A stretch of DNA of 64,000 bases from Aquimarina sp. AU474. Its GTDB lineage: Bacteria; Bacteroidota; Bacteroidia; Flavobacteriales; Flavobacteriaceae. Both the position numbers and the translations under genes were made by a program. Shown piece by piece: positions 37,965 through 48,132 of this stretch. The notes beneath the pieces were generated by a model, which ran no database searches, was not told the origin of the DNA, and saw only the letters and a program-made list of their open reading frames with translations. The stretch covers positions 744,001-808,000 of the forward strand of contig NZ_OMPE01000009.1 in assembly GCF_900312815.1 (NCBI RefSeq). The letters are read 5' to 3'. Each line of letters opens with the position of its first letter. Positions within the stretch are counted from its first letter, which is position 1.

Positions 37965-38936
37965 TTAAGAAAAATCTCTGTGTTCACTTTTATAAAGTTC
38001 TTCTTCTGAAAGGCTTTTAAAATAATCCAAAGTATTTTTCATTCCCTCTTCTCTTCCCATTTTAGGTTCCCAATCAAGAATTTCTCTAGCCCGAGATATA
38101 TCTGGTTGTCTTTGCAATGGGTCGTTAACTGGTAGTGGCTTATAGATTACTTTTTGATCAGTTCCCGTAAGCTTAATTATTTCCTCTGCAAAATCTTTAA
38201 TTGTGATTTCATCAGGGTTTCCAATATTAACTGGATAAACATAGTCACTAAAAAGCAACCTGTAAATCCCTTCAATCAGGTCATCAACATAACAAAAAGA
38301 ACGTGTTTGTAATCCTTCTCCAAAAACTGTAAGATCTTCACCTCGCAGAGCTTGACCTATAAATGCAGGAACCACACGACCATCATTTAAACGCATTCGA
38401 GGCCCATAGGTGTTAAAAATTCTTGCTATTCTAGTTTGTAGACCATGACAAGTATGATATGCCATTGTAATAGATTCTTGAAAACGCTTAGCCTCATCAT
38501 AAACCCCTCTAGGCCCTATCGTATTTACATTGCCATAGTAGTCCTCAGTTTGCGGATGAACTAAAGGATCTCCATATACTTCACTAGTAGAGGCGATAAG
38601 GATTCTGGCTCCTTTTTCCTTAGCCAACCCCAGTAAGTTATGTGTTCCCAAAGAACCTACTTTTAAAGTGCGAATAGGGATTTTAAGGTAATCTATTGGA
38701 CTTGCAGGAGAAGCAAAATGTAAAATATAATCCAAATCACCAGAAACATGCACAAATTTTGAAACATCATGATGACAAAATTCAAAATTTTTATGCTTAA
38801 ATAAGTGTTCAATGTTTTTAAGATCACCAGTAATTAAATTATCCATGGCGATCACATAAAAATTTTCTTTAATGAATCTATCACACAAATGTGATCCCAA
38901 AAAACCAGCTGCTCCAGTAATTAATATCCTTTTCAT
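37965..38936 (-). CDS. UDP-glucuronate decarboxylase (UDP-xylose synthase), SDR
   Basis: The protein has 323 residues. The NAD-binding motif is [14 protein letters not shown], the catalytic Y-x-x-x-K lies in [14 protein letters not shown], and [19 protein letters not shown] is typical of UXS enzymes. It converts UDP-glucuronate to UDP-xylose (or a 4-keto intermediate). It directly follows the UDP-glucose 6-dehydrogenase gene (11-nt gap), which makes its substrate, so the pair gives a coherent two-step path. Confidence 0.9.
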   Translation of the reverse strand: MKRILITGAAGFLGSHLCDRFIKENFYVIAMDNLITGDLKNIEHLFKHKNFEFCHHDVSKFVHVSGDLDYILHFASPASPIDYLKIPIRTLKVGSLGTHNLLGLAKEKGARILIASTSEVYGDPLVHPQTEDYYGNVNTIGPRGVYDEAKRFQESITMAYHTCHGLQTRIARIFNTYGPRMRLNDGRVVPAFIGQALRGEDLTVFGEGLQTRSFCYVDDLIEGIYRLLFSDYVYPVNIGNPDEITIKDFAEEIIKLTGTDQKVIYKPLPVNDPLQRQPDISRAREILDWEPKMGREEGMKNTLDYFKSLSEEELYKSEHRDFS

Positions 38937-38947
38937 AATTAACCTGA

Positions 38948-40258
38948 TCAGATAATTGTTTCTCTACCTATTGAATAATAAGACATATTTTCTTTCTTAA
39001 CATCTTCCAAGTCATATAAATTTCTACCATCGAATATTACTTTTCCTTTCATAGCTTCTTTAAGCCTGGCAAAGTCTGGAGTTCTAAAAATACTCCATTC
39101 GGTACAAATAATAAGTGCATCCGCATCCTCTAAAACATCATACATGGTATCGGCAAACTGTATTTTATCTTTATACTTTCTACGTACATTGGGCATAGCT
39201 TCTGGATCGAAAGCTCTTATTTTTGCTCCTTTACTTAATAAATCATTAATAATATCTAAAGCAGGTGCTTCTCTAATATCATCTGTTTCTGGTTTAAAGG
39301 CCAATCCCCAAATAGCAAATGTTTTATTATTAACATCATTCTTAAAATAATCCTGAATCTTTGGTATTAAAGTAACCTTTTGAGCCGCATTTACTTCAAT
39401 TACAGATTTTAAAATTTTAAAATCATAATTATCATCTTTCCCTGATTTATGAAGAGCCTTTACATCTTTTGGAAAACAAGATCCTCCATAACCAATTCCT
39501 GGAAACAAAAATCGTTTTCCTATTCTAGAATCAGTTCCCATTCCTCTACGAACTTTATCGACATCAGCTCCTACTTTCTCACAATAATTCGCTATTTCAT
39601 TCATAAATGTAATCTTTGTAGCTAAGAAAGAATTTGCAGCATATTTTGTAAGTTCGGCAGATTTTTCATCCATGATAATGATCGGATTACCTGATCGCAC
39701 ATAAGGTTTATAGAGTTTTTGCATCAACTCAATTGCTCTATCAGAACTTGAACCAACAACTATTCTTTCCGGTTTCAAAAAATCATCAACAGCTAAACCT
39801 TCTCTTAAGAACTCTGGATTAGATACTACATCAAAGTCACATTTGGCATTTTTGGAAATAACCGCATGAACTTTCTCTGCAGTACCAACAGGAACTGTAC
39901 TCTTATCCACAATCACTTTATAACTTGAGATAATTTTCCCTATTTCTTCAGAAACCCCCAAAATATATGATAAATCTGCAGAACCATCTTCATCCTCAGG
40001 TGTAGGTAAAGCTAAAAAAACAATATCTCCATGCTCAAGACCTTCTTTTAATGATGTGGTAAACTTTAAGCGATTAGCTTTTATATTTCTTTCAAATAAG
40101 ACGTCTAAATGCGGTTCGTAAATAGGAACTTCTCCACCTCTCATTTTAGCCACTTTTTCTTCATTTATATCAACGCAAACAACCTCATTTCCTGTTTCTG
40201 CTAAACAAGTTCCTGTAACTAAACCTACATACCCCGTGCCTATTACCGATATTTTCAT
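38948..40258 (-). CDS. ugd: UDP-glucose 6-dehydrogenase
   Basis: The protein has 436 residues. The N-terminal Rossmann motif is [17 protein letters not shown]. The catalytic Cys is in [18 protein letters not shown], and the C-terminal UDP-binding domain has [19 protein letters not shown]. It oxidises UDP-glucose twice to UDP-glucuronate. Similarity to UDP-GlcNAc dehydrogenases is lower, as far as can be judged by eye. It overlaps the preceding transferase gene by 4 nt (ATGA). Confidence 0.94.
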   Translation of the reverse strand: MKISVIGTGYVGLVTGTCLAETGNEVVCVDINEEKVAKMRGGEVPIYEPHLDVLFERNIKANRLKFTTSLKEGLEHGDIVFLALPTPEDEDGSADLSYILGVSEEIGKIISSYKVIVDKSTVPVGTAEKVHAVISKNAKCDFDVVSNPEFLREGLAVDDFLKPERIVVGSSSDRAIELMQKLYKPYVRSGNPIIIMDEKSAELTKYAANSFLATKITFMNEIANYCEKVGADVDKVRRGMGTDSRIGKRFLFPGIGYGGSCFPKDVKALHKSGKDDNYDFKILKSVIEVNAAQKVTLIPKIQDYFKNDVNNKTFAIWGLAFKPETDDIREAPALDIINDLLSKGAKIRAFDPEAMPNVRRKYKDKIQFADTMYDVLEDADALIICTEWSIFRTPDFARLKEAMKGKVIFDGRNLYDLEDVKKENMSYYSIGRETII

Positions 40259-41418
40259 TTATCTTTATTTTTCTTTTTATTCGTTAATTTTTTTCTATTT
40301 TTTTTAACCTCTTTCTTCAAGTTATCCACTTTATTTCTTAATATTAATTTCTTTTTAAGGTTTGAAAAACTAAAATCCAATCTGAAAAATAAATACCCTA
40401 AACCAATAATTATTATTATAAGAAAAATCAAAAGATATCCATTTTTTGAGGTACTCCCCAAGAATATAAAAAGAACAACAAAAAGGAGATTGAATCCGCC
40501 TAGAAAAAGACTAGCTTGTCTATGTGATAAAGATAAATAATCAATAAGAATATGGTGTATATGATTTCTATCTGGTGAAAACGGACTTTTCTTGTTAGCT
40601 ATTCTAATAGTAAAAACTCTTGCGGTATCAAATAATGGAACAATCAAAATACTCATTGCGATGATAGGGCCATTTTCTAATAGAAAAGGAAGGTTATTAT
40701 AGCTTTCTTTTGTTAGCGTCAAAAATTTTAGTGTTAAAATACTTATGATAAAACCAACAATGAGCGAACCTGTATCTCCCATAAATATCTTCTTAGTAGA
40801 GGACAGGTTAAATGATAAAAAAGCAATAAGACTTCCATTTAATGCCAAACACAAAAGCGTATAAAAAAAGTCATTTGTAAAATAAAAGATAGTCGCATAC
40901 ATAATTAAAATTACTATCCCAACTATAGCCGCAAGACCATCTATACCATCGATAAGATTATACGCATTTATAACGGTGAGCATTACAAAACCACCAACCA
41001 AATAATACAAATAAATTGGGATTTCATGTATTCCTAAAAAACCATTAAGAGAATGCACAATGAAGTTTTCATTCAACAAAACAAATCCAAGCGCACACAA
41101 CTGGGCTAGCAATTTTGTGAAAGGTGCTAATACTAATAAATCATCTTTTAAACCAATAATTAAAAGTATTGTTAAGCCTGGTATAATATACATTGCCTCA
41201 CTATTAGAATCCCATTGTTTTAGAAAAAACAGTGTAAAGATTATAGTATAAAAAAAAGAAACCCCACCTAACGTAGGAGTTTTCGTTTTATGAGAACTTC
41301 TATTATTTGGCTCATCCATTAACCTTTTATTTTCTACTAATCCAATAATTTTAGGAATAGTAAAATATGTCAAGGCATAAGCTCCGAAAAAAAACAATAT
41401 TGGATAGTATAAAGGCAA
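40255..41418 (-). CDS. WecA/MraY-like undecaprenyl-phosphate sugar-1-phosphate transferase
   Basis: The protein has 387 residues with about 11 TM helices. Catalytic and Mg2+-binding motifs of the family are present: YNLIDGIDGLAAI (Asp pair) and FMGDTGSL, together with the early RSSHKTKTPTLGG and the HIHHILIDYLSLSHRQA loop near the C-terminus. It loads the first sugar-1-phosphate (usually HexNAc) on undecaprenyl phosphate, starting the repeat unit. The C-terminal 35 residues are strongly lysine-rich. Confidence 0.92.
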   Translation of the reverse strand: MPLYYPILFFFGAYALTYFTIPKIIGLVENKRLMDEPNNRSSHKTKTPTLGGVSFFYTIIFTLFFLKQWDSNSEAMYIIPGLTILLIIGLKDDLLVLAPFTKLLAQLCALGFVLLNENFIVHSLNGFLGIHEIPIYLYYLVGGFVMLTVINAYNLIDGIDGLAAIVGIVILIMYATIFYFTNDFFYTLLCLALNGSLIAFLSFNLSSTKKIFMGDTGSLIVGFIISILTLKFLTLTKESYNNLPFLLENGPIIAMSILIVPLFDTARVFTIRIANKKSPFSPDRNHIHHILIDYLSLSHRQASLFLGGFNLLFVVLFIFLGSTSKNGYLLIFLIIIIIGLGYLFFRLDFSFSNLKKKLILRNKVDNLKKEVKKNRKKLTNKKKNKDK

Positions 41419-41452
41419 AAGAAAATATTTAATTACGCATTGTAATTGAGGA

Positions 41453-41460
41453 CAAATATA
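41453..41460 (-). promoter_or_regulatory. Internal -7 box (TATATTTG) before the WecA-like gene
   Basis: This perfect TAnnTTTG on the minus strand lies 34 nt before the start at 41418, in the 68-nt gap after the AlkP-like gene. A small inverted repeat AATTAC-N5-GTAATT (41431-41447) lies in the leader. It suggests an internal promoter in the locus. Confidence 0.4.
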
Positions 41461-41486
41461 GGCAAATGAGTCTAATTAATAGGTTT

Positions 41487-42782
41487 TCAATTAAACGAAT
41501 GAACCAATTTTTCAAAAACCTCCTTAAGTTCTATAGTTTTATCTGTTTCTTTTATTTCAGATCCAGTATCAACATAATATCCGATATGATGATGTTCTCC
41601 ATTCTTAATTGCAACAAAGGCTACCTCATTTTCAAAGTTATGAACCAATTTTTCTCCTTTAATATTAAAATTATCATCAATATCATTGGAGTATGTAAGT
41701 TCAACAAAAAGACTAGTTTCTCTATTGTCTATTGTGAATATATTAATTTCATCTTTCTCAGACTTATACGTTTCTAAAATACTCTGAGCTTTCAAAGCAT
41801 CATTTGCCGTGTCAAAATCTATTAGAAAATCTCTCGACATTCTTGGAGTAACTTTCTGGATATTTTTAATTTCCAATGTATCTTGAAGAAATGAAACATG
41901 TTCCTTTAATCTCCAGTAAAAAGTATTGTGCTTATGCGGTTTTTGATGTAACCCAGTGCATAAAAGTAATCTTACATCAAGTTTCATTAGCTTTCCGATC
42001 ACATTATCATACTCTTTAAAAATCATCAGCAAAGGATCTTGATCTTCAGAACAATACCAATCTGGGTTTTTAAGATCCCCATCGTAAGCAGAGGAATTAA
42101 ACATATAATGATGTTGAAAATGTGCTCCAGTATTTAGAAAAAGATTAGAAAAATCAGGTTTATGTTTTTTCCATTGATGGATAAATGTATCTCCTAAAAG
42201 CTTATCCAAAACTACAGCTTTAATACCTACTTTAGATTTTATTGAAAGTAATAATTTAAAATACTGCATATAAGCCGAAGGTCTTACCACCTTAAGCAGT
42301 GTCTTTAAAATAGCAAAAATTGACTCTTTGGAAACACTTTCTTTTGCATTATCATTTACTGCCTGAGAAACCGCCTTAGACACATCTTGTATGAACTTTT
42401 CTCCCGAAGCTTCTGTTTGTGTCCAAGGGTCTGGAACAAAAAATTTAGAATTTTTTAATCTATTATCTGCATTAAAAGGACTGATGGCCCCAACAGTTAA
42501 CCCTTTTTCCTCAGCTATTTCAAATATCTGTTTTAGATCCTTTCTATCAACTATGTCTCCTAATCTAAAAACCTTATGCTCTTCATACGTTTTACCTGTA
42601 TGCACGGTTACCCATTGTATCCAAGGTTCTAAAAGCTTATACTCCTTTTCTGAAGAAGTTTCTAAAACATCATACTCATCAAATATCTTTTTGAAATTTG
42701 GAAGGATCCCTTGATTAACGTAATGCTTAATAAAGTCAAAATTAAGTTCGTTAAGCCCTAGTAAAATTAATTTTTGCTTCAT
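41487..42782 (-). CDS. Alkaline-phosphatase-superfamily-like protein of the polysaccharide locus
   Basis: The protein has 431 residues, soluble, with no signal peptide. The opening ILLGLNELNFDFI...GILPNFKKI has the layout of type I phosphodiesterase/AlkP proteins, with the usual first metal Asp apparently replaced by Asn-Glu. WIQWVTVHTGKTYEEHKV resembles the nucleophile Thr region, and later His-rich segments (NTGAHFQHHYMF; LHQKPHKHNTFYW) could supply metal ligands. A role in removing or transferring a phosphate substituent on the glycan is possible. I cannot assign a reaction. It lies 4 nt after the SDR gene. Confidence 0.6.
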   Translation of the reverse strand: MKQKLILLGLNELNFDFIKHYVNQGILPNFKKIFDEYDVLETSSEKEYKLLEPWIQWVTVHTGKTYEEHKVFRLGDIVDRKDLKQIFEIAEEKGLTVGAISPFNADNRLKNSKFFVPDPWTQTEASGEKFIQDVSKAVSQAVNDNAKESVSKESIFAILKTLLKVVRPSAYMQYFKLLLSIKSKVGIKAVVLDKLLGDTFIHQWKKHKPDFSNLFLNTGAHFQHHYMFNSSAYDGDLKNPDWYCSEDQDPLLMIFKEYDNVIGKLMKLDVRLLLCTGLHQKPHKHNTFYWRLKEHVSFLQDTLEIKNIQKVTPRMSRDFLIDFDTANDALKAQSILETYKSEKDEINIFTIDNRETSLFVELTYSNDIDDNFNIKGEKLVHNFENEVAFVAIKNGEHHHIGYYVDTGSEIKETDKTIELKEVFEKLVHSFN

Positions 42783-42786
42783 GTTA

Positions 42787-43764
42787 TTATTTTTTAAGTG
42801 ATCTATACCAGGTTGCCATCTTTACAATTTCTTCTTCTGTCGAAAATTTTTGAACATATCCTTTTTCTCTAATTTTCTCAGCTCGATAATCAGTTGAAGT
42901 AGCGAATTTTTTTATTCTATTCCAATTTAACTTCAGATCTTTCCCAGTGAGTTTTGAAAGTATTTCGAAAGGCGTGGCTAGAACATAAGCAAACCAGACA
43001 GGAATATTTAATTTTGGCATTGCAAAGCCTTCTTGAGAAGCAACGATTTTCATTAATTCATTAAGGCTTATATAAGGTTTATCAATACAGTTAAATATCT
43101 CAACCTTTTTATCAAAACCTAAATCCATAGTAAATATTGTCATATCCACCATATTAGATACAGCTACCATGGACTTAACATGACTACCATTGCCTATCAT
43201 TAATAAAGGATTTCCGTACATCTTATCAATTAGGTTATACATGTTGGCATAATTGTTCACACCATAAATAACCGAAGGTCTCAGTATTACTGCTCGATTA
43301 TTTTCATCTTTTTCTAACCAATCATTTATCACATATTCGCCTGCTAATTTGGAATCTCCATAGATAGTATTCGAAAGTAACTCATCACTCTCGTCACATA
43401 TTTTATCTTGATGACCGTAAGCCGATACAGTACTAAAATAGATTACTTTATTAATGTTTTGTTTTTCGGCGTATTCAATAAGAACTTTGGTTGCTTGTTC
43501 ATTGTCTCGAAAATATTCTTTATCAGATATTCCGAAGTCATTTTTTGCTGCAGCACAATGTATTATTATATCAAATGTAGTGTTGAGAGATTCTATTTTA
43601 GAGATGTCAAAAATATCCCCAATAATGGTGTTTTTATGAATTTTATATAAAGGGGTATCGTTTCTATCAATTCCTTTAACTTGATGTCCAAGTTCCTCCA
43701 ATCGAGGCATAAGTGCAGATCCAACAAATCCATTTGCACCAGTTACTAGTATTTTCAAACTCAT
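42787..43764 (-). CDS. NAD-dependent sugar epimerase/dehydratase (extended SDR)
   Basis: The protein has 325 residues. The Rossmann motif is VTGANGFVGSALMP, the catalytic Tyr and Lys lie in TIYGDSKLAGEYV, and the serine in YFSTVSAYGH. The C-terminal half resembles UDP-galactopyranose-type or dehydrogenase/isomerase SDRs. The substrate is presumably a nucleotide- or lipid-linked sugar. It begins a sub-operon with the AlkP-like gene, preceded by an ideal promoter. Confidence 0.85.
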   Translation of the reverse strand: MSLKILVTGANGFVGSALMPRLEELGHQVKGIDRNDTPLYKIHKNTIIGDIFDISKIESLNTTFDIIIHCAAAKNDFGISDKEYFRDNEQATKVLIEYAEKQNINKVIYFSTVSAYGHQDKICDESDELLSNTIYGDSKLAGEYVINDWLEKDENNRAVILRPSVIYGVNNYANMYNLIDKMYGNPLLMIGNGSHVKSMVAVSNMVDMTIFTMDLGFDKKVEIFNCIDKPYISLNELMKIVASQEGFAMPKLNIPVWFAYVLATPFEILSKLTGKDLKLNWNRIKKFATSTDYRAEKIREKGYVQKFSTEEEIVKMATWYRSLKK

Positions 43765-43780
43765 TTCAAATTTTAAAAGA

Positions 43781-43811
43781 CAAAACTAATCATTAATAAG
43801 TTAAGGGCAAA
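43781..43811 (-). promoter_or_regulatory. Complete -33/-7 promoter for SDR-AlkP-like genes
   Basis: On the minus strand the -33 TTTG is at 43808-43811, then a 19-nt spacer, then the -7 TAGTTTTG at 43781-43788. The SDR start is 16 nt downstream. Spacing and boxes match the Bacteroidota consensus. Confidence 0.75.
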
Positions 43812-43865
43812 AATTAAGCATCTTCAAATACTACGGGTCAATTAAAAAAAAGTGAGGAATATTTT

Positions 43866-45104
43866 TTATAAATCTTCAAAAATTTCACCAAATGATTCAC
43901 TTATTTTATCATAGGTGCAATTTTCAATCAAATATTTATATCCTCTCTCACCATATTGTAACCGTTCTTCTTCAGATAAGCTTTTAAAATATAAAATTCT
44001 TTCCTTTAAAGATTCTTCATCCTCGGGCGGCACCACATAACCAGACTTAGAGTAAGTCACCGGGTTTTCATTTGACCCTAAAGCCTGAATTATAGGTTTT
44101 TTTGCATAGAAATAATCAAATGTTTTCAATTGTGATGTTCCAAACTTATAAATCTTGGTGTCTTTGGTTCCTTTTCCCATAAACAAGACATCCATTTTAG
44201 ATAAAAATAGTTTCACATACTGTTTAGGTACTCTATCCAAGAAATGAACATTATCATAATTCTCGGATAACTTTAAAAGTCGTTCTTTTTCTGGACCACC
44301 TCCAAGTATATATAGATTAATATTTTGTTCTTTAAGTTTTGAAATAACATTAATTACTGTATCCAGGGGATTAGCAATTACAATCGTTCCTGCGTATCCA
44401 ATATTAAATGTGTCTTCGCTTATTTTTTCCTTAAAAATATCTTCTATAACAATTTCTTCTTTATCACTTGGTAATTCATAACCATTAGTAACCCATTTGA
44501 AATCAAAATTTTGATGACCCAAGACTTGCTTAAAATGTTTATCTGCTCTTGGAAGAACAGAAATAAGTTTATCTGCTTTAGAGTAACCTAGCCGCTCTAA
44601 ATACCCTAAAAATCTAATAAAAATGTTTTTTTCAGAATAATTACCCAATTCAAGAGCAGATAATGGCCACAAATCTCTTACTTCAAAAACGAATTTTGCT
44701 TTTGGATAAAAAAGCTTCTTAAAAATAACAATATTTAAAACTGGTAATAGTGGAAGAGAAGACAACATAATAATATCTGGCTTTGGAACTTTCTTCCTTG
44801 AGATCAGAGGAACAATAAATAAATTCATTGAAAATATGAGCCAGCTTACTATTCTCCATTTACCATGGGATGTTTTATATTTATTACCCTTTAAAATAAG
44901 GGTTTTAACATCTTTATTTACATATTTATATAAACCTTTAAATTTATTATGCCTAAATGGTGCATGACAAAAGGAAGAAGTAATTAATAGGATATTAAAT
45001 TTCTCCTCTTTTTTTAAGTGTTTAGCAATATAAGAATGTCTATATCCGTCCCCTTCAATATCGGGGCTTGATATGTGTTGATTAATAATCCAAATATTCT
45101 TCAT
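43866..45104 (-). CDS. Glycosyltransferase family 4
   Basis: The protein has 412 residues and a GT-B fold. The C-terminal donor domain holds NIGYAGTIVIANPLDTVI, LYILGGGPEKERL and the E-x7-E region near SGYVVPPEDEESLKER. The N-terminal domain has FEVRDLWPLSALELG, which is typical of the WbuB/FnlB-like GT4 members acting on amino sugars such as FucNAc. It adds one sugar of the repeat unit at the cytoplasmic face. Its start codon abuts the stop of the L-2-hydroxyglutarate oxidase gene. Confidence 0.88.
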   Translation of the reverse strand: MKNIWIINQHISSPDIEGDGYRHSYIAKHLKKEEKFNILLITSSFCHAPFRHNKFKGLYKYVNKDVKTLILKGNKYKTSHGKWRIVSWLIFSMNLFIVPLISRKKVPKPDIIMLSSLPLLPVLNIVIFKKLFYPKAKFVFEVRDLWPLSALELGNYSEKNIFIRFLGYLERLGYSKADKLISVLPRADKHFKQVLGHQNFDFKWVTNGYELPSDKEEIVIEDIFKEKISEDTFNIGYAGTIVIANPLDTVINVISKLKEQNINLYILGGGPEKERLLKLSENYDNVHFLDRVPKQYVKLFLSKMDVLFMGKGTKDTKIYKFGTSQLKTFDYFYAKKPIIQALGSNENPVTYSKSGYVVPPEDEESLKERILYFKSLSEEERLQYGERGYKYLIENCTYDKISESFGEIFEDL

Positions 45105-46301
45105 TTATAATGATTGAAGTACTTTTTTAGTTATTTCTTTACCAATATTTAATGATGAAGTAGCTGCGGGTGAAGGAGCGTTTATTACATGAACGGCATT
45201 GTCATTTTTCTCGATTAAAAAATCGTCTATAAGATTACCTTTTATATCACATAATTGTGCTCTAACTCCAGCTTCTCCAATAATCAAATCTTCTTCTTTT
45301 ATTTTGGGGATTAGTTTTTGCAGTGATTTAACAAAAGCCTTTTTAGAAAATGATCTATACATTTCAAAAGCTCCTATTTTCCAATATTTTAAAGCCACTT
45401 TGATAAATCCAAGATATGAGATACTCTCAAGAAACTCCATTAAATCTATATCAGATTTTGTGTACCCTTCTCTCTTAAATGCAAGTACTGCATTTGGTCC
45501 TGCATCTACTTTTCCGTTAATTCTTCTTGTAAAATGTACTCCAAGAAACGGAAAATTTGGGTCAGGTACTGGATAAATTAGATTATTAACAAGCTTAGCT
45601 TTTTCTTCTTTTAACAAATAATACTCTCCTCTAAATGGTATAATTTTAGCATTTAGATTAAACCCATCCATTTTTGCAATTTTATCTGAATATAGTCCTG
45701 CACAATTCACTAAAAACTTAGTATTTATAGCTTTGCTGTTAGTGTTTATTAAATAACTTTCTTTTTGCTTTTCTATTGAAATAACCTTCTTGTCAAAAAA
45801 AAAGTTTACACCATTTTGTTCGCTTATTTCAAAAAGTTTGTGAGATACTTTTTTATAATCCACTATACCAGCTTGAGGAACAAAAATTCCTTTAGTCCCA
45901 AAAACATGAGGTTCTTTTTCTTTGAGTTCTTCTTGATTTAATATCTGTAACCCGGTTAACCCATTTTGTATACCTCTATCATAAATATCTTGTAGTTTTT
46001 TTTCCTCATTGCTATTCGTTGCAACAATGATCTTACCACATATTTCATGATAAATTTGTTCTTCTTTGCAAAACTTTAAAAGAAGATCATATCCTTTTCT
46101 ACAGTTTATAGCCTTAGCACTACCTGGTTTATAATAAATACCCGAATGGATAACACCGCTATTATGTCCTGTTTGATGAGAAGCAATTGATTTTTCTTTT
46201 TCTAAAACTGCTATCTTAAGATGGGGAGCCGCTTTAGAAAGGTTATATGCCGTAGCGAGGCCTACAATACCGGCTCCAACAATTGTGACATCATAACTCA
46301 T
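45105..46301 (-). CDS. lhgO: L-2-hydroxyglutarate oxidase-like flavoenzyme
   Basis: The protein has 398 residues, full length for LhgO. FAD-binding starts at VGAGIVGLATAYNLS; HQTGHNSGVIHSGIYY, FLVNCAGLYSDKIA and YPVPDPNFPFLGVHFTRRIN are characteristic of L-2-hydroxyglutarate oxidase/dehydrogenase. It converts L-2-hydroxyglutarate to 2-oxoglutarate, feeding electrons to quinones. It is packed between the aminotransferase (4-nt gap) and a GT4 (no gap). This placement suggests a role tied to amino-sugar synthesis: see the findings. Confidence 0.87.
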   Translation of the reverse strand: MSYDVTIVGAGIVGLATAYNLSKAAPHLKIAVLEKEKSIASHQTGHNSGVIHSGIYYKPGSAKAINCRKGYDLLLKFCKEEQIYHEICGKIIVATNSNEEKKLQDIYDRGIQNGLTGLQILNQEELKEKEPHVFGTKGIFVPQAGIVDYKKVSHKLFEISEQNGVNFFFDKKVISIEKQKESYLINTNSKAINTKFLVNCAGLYSDKIAKMDGFNLNAKIIPFRGEYYLLKEEKAKLVNNLIYPVPDPNFPFLGVHFTRRINGKVDAGPNAVLAFKREGYTKSDIDLMEFLESISYLGFIKVALKYWKIGAFEMYRSFSKKAFVKSLQKLIPKIKEEDLIIGEAGVRAQLCDIKGNLIDDFLIEKNDNAVHVINAPSPAATSSLNIGKEITKKVLQSL

Positions 46302-46305
46302 CTTA

Positions 46306-47409
46306 TTAAAAAAAGTTTTTTATCGCCTCGACTACTATTTTAGCATCATCTAATGTTAGATGTTCACCGATAGGTAGACTTAGTAGCAAAGTATCTGTAT
46401 TATTTGCATTAAAACTTGTTTTGGCTTGACCAACATAGTCATATGCCTTAAGCTTAGGCAAAGCAATAGGGTAATGAATCCCTGTTTGAATATTTTGCTC
46501 TCCTAAATAAGCTTTTAACTCTTCTCTTCTATCAGTTCTTATAACAAATAGATGATATACCTGTCTTGCCCATTCTGATCTTTTAGGCAATACAATTTCT
46601 GAAACATCTTTTAGGTTTTCGAGATAAAAATCGGCTATTTTAATGCGTTGATTTGTCCAATCTTCAAGGTGGCCTAATTTTACATTTAAAATGGCGGCTT
46701 GTAAATTATCTAATCTACTATTTCTTCCTTCAAAAACGTGGTTATATTTCTCTATTCTTCCATGATTAGCAATCATTCTACATTTAATTGCTAACTCTTC
46801 ATCATTGGTTACAATTGCGCCACCATCACCATAGGCCCCAAGATTTTTACCTGGATAAAAACTAAAAGTTCCTATATCTCCAAGAGCACCTATTCTTTTT
46901 CCGTTATATTCGGCACCGTGAGCTTGTGCACAATCTTCTATAATTTTGAGATCATGTTCTTTTGCAATTTGTAAAAGTTCGCCCATATCACAAGGGTGAC
47001 CGTACAAATGAACTGCAATAATTGCTTTTGTTTTTTCTGTAATTACCTCTTTTAAGCTTTGTATAGAAATTGTATAATTATCAAGATTACAATCACAAAA
47101 TACTACTTTGTGACCCGATCTTGTAACAGCTTCAGAACTCGCAATAAAACTATTAGCAGGAACAATAATTTCTGAATCAGGTGGAAGGTTTAATGCTTCA
47201 ATAGCTATTTCTATAGCATCTGTACCATTAGCAACACCAATACAATGTTTTGCATCTTGAAATAAAGCAAAGTCCTTTTCAAGTTTCTTTATTTCGTCTC
47301 CACCTATGAAAGCAGAATTTGTAATAACACTTTCAATAGCGGCATCAATATCTTTTTTTATCGTTTTATACTGATGTTGTAAGTCAAGAAATTTTATCAT
47401 TTTTTTCAA
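46306..47409 (-). CDS. DegT/DnrJ/EryC1 PLP-dependent sugar aminotransferase
   Basis: The protein has 367 residues. FLDLQHQYKTIKKDID is the usual N-terminal signature, NGTDAIEIAIEAL binds PLP phosphate, EDCAQAHGAEY holds the cofactor Asp/Gln, and the PLP lysine is in FSFYPGKNLGAYGDGG. It transfers an amino group to a keto-sugar nucleotide, probably at C3, given the upstream Gfo/Idh dehydrogenase (WbpE/WlbC-like). Start ATG at 47409 overlaps the formyltransferase gene by 26 nt; an ATG at 47400 is an alternative. Confidence 0.93.
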   Translation of the reverse strand: MKKMIKFLDLQHQYKTIKKDIDAAIESVITNSAFIGGDEIKKLEKDFALFQDAKHCIGVANGTDAIEIAIEALNLPPDSEIIVPANSFIASSEAVTRSGHKVVFCDCNLDNYTISIQSLKEVITEKTKAIIAVHLYGHPCDMGELLQIAKEHDLKIIEDCAQAHGAEYNGKRIGALGDIGTFSFYPGKNLGAYGDGGAIVTNDEELAIKCRMIANHGRIEKYNHVFEGRNSRLDNLQAAILNVKLGHLEDWTNQRIKIADFYLENLKDVSEIVLPKRSEWARQVYHLFVIRTDRREELKAYLGEQNIQTGIHYPIALPKLKAYDYVGQAKTSFNANNTDTLLLSLPIGEHLTLDDAKIVVEAIKNFF

Positions 47410-48127
47410 AATATATTTTCTGAGAATTAACTAAACAATATGGGGGCTCGAAACCAGGAAAATAGGTTGCCCTAATGTGTTTTTCTATCTTTTCCTGAGG
47501 CCAGTTTAAATCAATTACTTTGATGTCATTAATCTCTTTCCTATAGTGTAAGGAAGTTCCTCGCTCTTCTATAAAATCCTCTTGTGGTATGAGTTTATAA
47601 TTGCCATTTATTAAGTGACCAAGGCTTTCTTCAAATAAGGAAACAGAGGCAAGATGAGTATCATGGTGCAAATCTTTTACCCAACTACCTTCTTTAATGG
47701 GAAATCGTTTTTCAAAAATAATATCCCCAGAATCGATTCCTTCTTCTAGACGGTGTATAGTTGTACCAAATTCTTTCTTATCTTCTAGAATAGCAAAAGA
47801 AAATTGATTACATCCTCTATATTCGGGCAAAGGAGCCATGTGCAAATTAACGGTTATTTCCTTGGCTTTTTCGATATGATTTTTTTTAAGGATTTGATGA
47901 TATTGAACTGATATTGCGATATCAACCTCTTCTTTTAGATTAATATACTCATCCAAGCCTTTAATAACCCGTATTTTATTCGACTCTGCATAATCTAAAA
48001 TCTCTTTTCCTCTACTATTGGTTAAGATCCCAAGAATATTATAATTTAGTGTTTTCGATTTTTCGAAAAGATGCTGAAGGCATTCTAAACCAATTTTCTT
48101 CGAACCTAAAAATACAACGTTCTTCAT
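47384..48127 (-). CDS. Sugar N-formyltransferase (Fmt-like fold)
   Basis: The protein has 247 residues. The catalytic Asn and His are in TVNLHMAPLPEYRGCNQF and the Asp in EEGIDSGDIIF, the N-H-D triad of N10-formyltetrahydrofolate-dependent transferases. The N-terminal VFLGSKKIGLECL is Rossmann-like. It is shorter than Met-tRNA formyltransferase and lacks its C-terminal tRNA domain, so it acts on a small amino-sugar nucleotide, presumably the product of the adjacent aminotransferase. It lies 5 nt after the Gfo/Idh gene. Confidence 0.85.
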   Translation of the reverse strand: MKNVVFLGSKKIGLECLQHLFEKSKTLNYNILGILTNSRGKEILDYAESNKIRVIKGLDEYINLKEEVDIAISVQYHQILKKNHIEKAKEITVNLHMAPLPEYRGCNQFSFAILEDKKEFGTTIHRLEEGIDSGDIIFEKRFPIKEGSWVKDLHHDTHLASVSLFEESLGHLINGNYKLIPQEDFIEERGTSLHYRKEINDIKVIDLNWPQEKIEKHIRATYFPGFEPPYCLVNSQKIYFEKNDKIS

Positions 48128-48132
48128 ATTAT

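Noticed and set aside
38948..40258. UDP-GlcNAc 6-dehydrogenase (WbpA) for the Wbp-like path
   Set aside because: Its adjacent decarboxylase needs UDP-glucuronate, and the sequence looks like the UDP-glucose type, so I did not assign it to the amino-sugar path.
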